A stretch of DNA of 17,491 nucleotides from CAZUZS01 sp964624795 (GTDB taxonomy: Bacteria; Calditrichota; Calditrichia; RBG-13-44-9). This document shows, in pieces, positions 15,316 through 17,491 of this stretch (its first letter is position 1; the number at the start of each line of letters is the position of its first letter). Location of the stretch: contig CAZUZS010000083.1 in assembly GCA_964624795.1 (NCBI GenBank), forward strand, positions 1 through 17,491, read 5' to 3'. Below the pieces are notes generated by a model. It worked only from the letters and a program-made list of their open reading frames with translations. It ran no database searches and had not been told where the DNA came from. A program made the position numbers and the translations under genes.

Positions 15316-15432
15316 CTACCTGCCGCCGTCGCATCGAATGCCGGGCAGAAACAGGACTTTATGGGTTCGTGCCCCCACCTTCCTAAAACCACCTTTTAAA
15401 ATGAATCGAAAATTCTGTTTAGTTTTCCACAC

Positions 15433-16449
15433 TCATGGTTTCAATATAATCTTGCCGAATTGAGCGCTGTCCATCATCCGTTTGTAAGCATCGCGAAACC
15501 GGTCAAACGAGTGCACACTGTCAATCACCGGCCTAATTTTCCGGGACTCAAACAATCGCACCATATTGAAAAAATCCATTGCGCTTCCCATTGTGCTGCC
15601 CTGCAATGTTATTTGTTTCCAGAAAATTCTTCGCAGGTTGAGATTCTCAGGATTCCCTGCCGAAACGCCATAAGTGACCACCCGTCCGCCGTATCTTACC
15701 AATTCAAACAACTGGGGAAAATCCTTTCCGCCGGCACTGTCGATGACCAGGTCGATTTCACGATTGCCCAGAATGGACTGAAGCTTGGCCGGCCAATCCG
15801 GCTCCTGGTAATTGGCACCACCGATGGCCCCCGCTTTGACTGCCTTTTCTATTTTCTCCTCGCTTCCTGATGTGACGATCACTTGTGCACCCGCAGCAAG
15901 TGCCATTTGCATGATGAGGGTTGCCACACCGCCGCCAATACCGGTTATCAAAACGGTCTCTCCGGCTCGCAGTTTGCCCTGGCTAAAGAGGGCCCGGTAA
16001 CCGGTGACACCGCCCAGTGGAATCGCCGCTGCTTCTTCGAATGACAGGTGTGCCGGTTTTTTCACAATATTGGAAGCCGGGACAACAACATATTGTGCCT
16101 GTGTTCCGTTATCCGGCATCCCCAAAATCCGGAAATCCTTCCGCTGCACACCGGGATCAGGTCCCCACCCGAGAGTTGGATTGATGATTACCTCCTGGTT
16201 CAGCCACTCCACATCAACATCATTCCCAATCGTATGGACAATCCCCGCTCCATCCGACCCTAAAATGACCGGCAAATGTATTTTCGCATATAATCCATTC
16301 ACAATCCATACGTCCCGGTGGTTCATCGCGGAAGCTTTGATTTTAACCACTGCCTCTCCGGCTTTCGGCTCCGGGAAAAGAACCTGTTCCAGGTTCATAC
16401 TGTCAATATTTTTGATCTCGTGCAAGACGATGGCATCCATAGTTCTCAT
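15433..16449 (-). CDS. Zinc-independent medium-chain dehydrogenase/reductase (quinone oxidoreductase-like)
   Basis: 338 residues, the standard length for medium-chain dehydrogenases/reductases. The GroES-like catalytic domain (about 30-130) includes ASAMNHRDVWIVNGLY and PVILGSDGAGIV. Asn43 stands where zinc alcohol dehydrogenases have the catalytic Cys, and the four-Cys structural zinc lobe is absent, so it is probably zinc-free. The Rossmann domain begins with VLITGIGGGVA (Gly170, 172, 173, 174). Family members use NAD(P)H to reduce quinones, enones or related carbonyls; the substrate is unknown. The start is firm: AAGGAGG lies at 16456-16462, six bases before the ATG. The gene is single and convergent with the sigma/anti-sigma pair; the 117-base gap between them shows no convincing terminator. 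Confidence 0.96.
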   Translation of the reverse strand: MRTMDAIVLHEIKNIDSMNLEQVLFPEPKAGEAVVKIKASAMNHRDVWIVNGLYAKIHLPVILGSDGAGIVHTIGNDVDVEWLNQEVIINPTLGWGPDPGVQRKDFRILGMPDNGTQAQYVVVPASNIVKKPAHLSFEEAAAIPLGGVTGYRALFSQGKLRAGETVLITGIGGGVATLIMQMALAAGAQVIVTSGSEEKIEKAVKAGAIGGANYQEPDWPAKLQSILGNREIDLVIDSAGGKDFPQLFELVRYGGRVVTYGVSAGNPENLNLRRIFWKQITLQGSTMGSAMDFFNMVRLFESRKIRPVIDSVHSFDRFRDAYKRMMDSAQFGKIILKP

Positions 16450-16455
16450 AACATG

Positions 16456-16462
16456 CCTCCTT
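16456..16462 (-). promoter_or_regulatory. Strong Shine-Dalgarno of the dehydrogenase gene
   Basis: On the minus strand AAGGAGG ends six bases before ATG 16449. It is the strongest ribosome site in the window, which fixes this start over the in-frame ATG at 16440 and suggests efficient translation. Confidence 0.8.
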
Positions 16463-16579
16463 TAATGCAATAATGGGCTACAAATTTATTTTACAGCTTT
16501 TAGATGAAGGAACCGTGAGCGGAAAGCGGCTTATTGGTATGCCCACCAAACCCATTTTTAACCGGCACGACAATCAGTG

Positions 16580-16613
16580 ACATCCCCCTTCGAAGGGGGG
16601 AAAGGGGGGATGT
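16580..16613. repeat. GC-rich palindromic intergenic repeat, related to the one at 869-923
   Basis: ACATCCCCCTT (16580-16590) is followed by CG and AAGGGGGG (16593-16600), and then AAGGGGGGATGT (16602-16613). The left arm can pair with either right arm: directly with a 2-base loop, or with the outer copy, whose arms match apart from one extra G. It shares the CCCCCT/AGGGGG character and the duplicated right arm with the element at 869-923. It lies upstream of the dehydrogenase and downstream of the TPR gene, both on the minus strand. Confidence 0.7.
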
Positions 16614-16711
16614 TATAGCATAAAGAAAGAAACGATCTATTTATCTTTCTGGCAGGAATCTAAAATGTTGGAATCTCGATTTACAGCTTCGGGAAATCAC
16701 CCTCCCGATTG

Positions 16712-16731
16712 AACAAAAACCTGCCGGTTTC
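16712..16731 (-). terminator. Weak candidate terminator after the TPR gene
   Basis: Just past the TPR stop codon the minus strand reads AAACC-GGCA-GGTTT followed by TTG. The stem is only five pairs and the T-run is short, so this is a weak intrinsic terminator at best. Confidence 0.3.
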
Positions 16732-16733
16732 TT

Positions 16734-17417
16734 TTAAATCGGGCCTTCCGGATATCGTGATAATTCCGACACCGATTCCATCATCCGGCGGGCACGCCGG
16801 TCGTTGGGATTCAGTTCCAGCGCGCGCTGAAAATTGTACAATGCTTCGCTGTAGCGTTCGAGGTTATTATAGGCAATCCCCAGGTGAAAATAGGCTGCCG
16901 TGTGGTCGGGATACACCTTCAATAAACGCTGCAAAGAGGTGATGGCATCCTGGTTGTTGCCAAGCGCAATGTAGATGACCGCCAGATCGTAAAGCGCAAT
17001 CAGGGATTCTGGATCTTTTTTCAGGCAATTATTCAGCGCTTCCAGCGCCTGCGTAGTGTGGCCGGCCCGATAGCTGATCAGACCCAGCCAGTAATAGGCC
17101 ATGGTAAAATCCCTGTCGATTACAATAACCCGCTGCATCGACTCGATTGCCTTTTCCAGATTAGCCGCCCGGAAATACGAAAGCCCAAGATGGTAATGTG
17201 CCAGGGCGTAATTGGGACGAAGGCTGAGCAATTTATTGAACGTTTCAATGGCTTTCGCCAACCGTCCCTGAAAGTAGTAATTATGACCCAGTGTTTGCAG
17301 CAAACTGATATTATCGGGGTCCTGGGAGATTTTTTGTTCCAGAACTCTTACCACTTCACTGACAATAGTCACATCTACAAAGCTTTCTTCCCAACTGCGG
17401 GTATCCTGCAAACTCAT
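16734..17417 (-). CDS. Tetratricopeptide repeat (TPR) protein
   Basis: 227 residues from ATG 17417. A GTG at 17426 would add three residues, but AGGTGA directly before the ATG favours 17417. After a short N-terminal region (about 1-35) come five consecutive 34-residue TPR units. They begin near ISLLQTLGHNYYFQG, YALAHYHLGLSYFRA, FTMAYYWLGLISYRAG, SLIALYDLAVIYIALG and HTAAYFHLGIAYNNLE, each ending in a P-[ND/E]-type turn such as LRPN, KDPE, VYPD and LNPN. TPR solenoids bind other proteins; no catalytic domain, signal peptide or membrane helix is present, so a cytoplasmic scaffold role is likely. A short C-terminal tail ends EGPI. The partner cannot be inferred from the neighbours. Confidence 0.94.
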   Translation of the reverse strand: MSLQDTRSWEESFVDVTIVSEVVRVLEQKISQDPDNISLLQTLGHNYYFQGRLAKAIETFNKLLSLRPNYALAHYHLGLSYFRAANLEKAIESMQRVIVIDRDFTMAYYWLGLISYRAGHTTQALEALNNCLKKDPESLIALYDLAVIYIALGNNQDAITSLQRLLKVYPDHTAAYFHLGIAYNNLERYSEALYNFQRALELNPNDRRARRMMESVSELSRYPEGPI

Positions 17418-17491
17418 AAAAATCACCTGTTATTTATGCCAATATAGATTGTATTTACCCGACGACATATAAGCACATTATTCCGCCGATT

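Noticed and set aside
15320..15350. CTGCC...GGGCAG with inner GCAT...ATGC as a terminator after the anti-sigma gene
   Set aside because: The arms are interrupted by an uneven internal loop and followed by AAACAGG rather than Ts.
1..17491. CRISPR array, prophage, transposase, tRNA or toxin-antitoxin pair
   Set aside because: I saw no regularly spaced direct repeats, no integrase or transposase motifs, no tRNA-like sequence, and no small toxin/antitoxin-like pair apart from the sigma/anti-sigma genes.

Overview
The window reads as ordinary chromosome from a diderm (Gram-negative-type) bacterium of about 50% GC. A TolC-type outer-membrane channel and a lipoprotein-like periplasmic adaptor imply an outer membrane. 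Several promoters have good sigma70-type -35/-10 boxes with 17-bp spacing, and Shine-Dalgarno sites are present. The intergenic palindromes (CCCCCT...AGGGGG type, and a GTCATTCCGA...GGAATC type) resemble repeats I associate with FCB-group and candidate-phylum genomes such as Calditrichota/KSB1. That placement is only a guess; no rRNA or phylogenetic marker is present.

Layout. (a) 1-671, minus: a PolB-like 3'-5' exonuclease, cut by the window edge, with its own promoter. (b) 992-8158, plus: a seven-gene drug/solute efflux cluster. It runs TetR regulator, TolC-like outer-membrane channel, HlyD-type adaptor, two ABC ATPases and two ABC-2 permeases. A strong promoter and a perfect 10-bp inverted repeat lie directly upstream of the regulator, so autorepression is the simplest reading. 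The layout matches the E. coli CecR-YbhG-YbhF-YbhS-YbhR system, with two differences: a dedicated outer-membrane channel is included, and the YbhF-like double ATPase is split into two overlapping genes. (c) 8278-11502, minus: a 1074-residue AddB-like PD-(D/E)XK nuclease with four candidate Fe-S cysteines and no visible Walker A, with its own promoter. (d) 11668-14156, plus: two translationally coupled CPA2-type cation/proton antiporter subunits. (e) 14486-15315, plus: an ECF sigma factor followed by a small soluble zinc-type anti-sigma factor. (f) 15433-16449, minus: a zinc-less quinone-oxidoreductase-like dehydrogenase. (g) 16734-17417, minus: a five-repeat TPR protein.

How they work together. 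The efflux genes should form one tripartite exporter: two different ATPases drive a heterodimeric permease, the adaptor spans the periplasm and the channel crosses the outer membrane, all under the TetR protein. The two antiporters probably act as a pair, and the sigma/anti-sigma genes form one regulatory switch. The other genes are single transcription units with no clear link to each other.

I found no CRISPR array, phage, transposase, tRNA or rRNA, and no strong sign of a wholly new system. The most interesting points are the split and complementarily degenerate ATPase pair, the antiporter pair with unusual ion-site residues, the orphan AddB-like nuclease with altered cysteine spacing, and the interspersed palindromic repeats, one of which lies inside the efflux operon.
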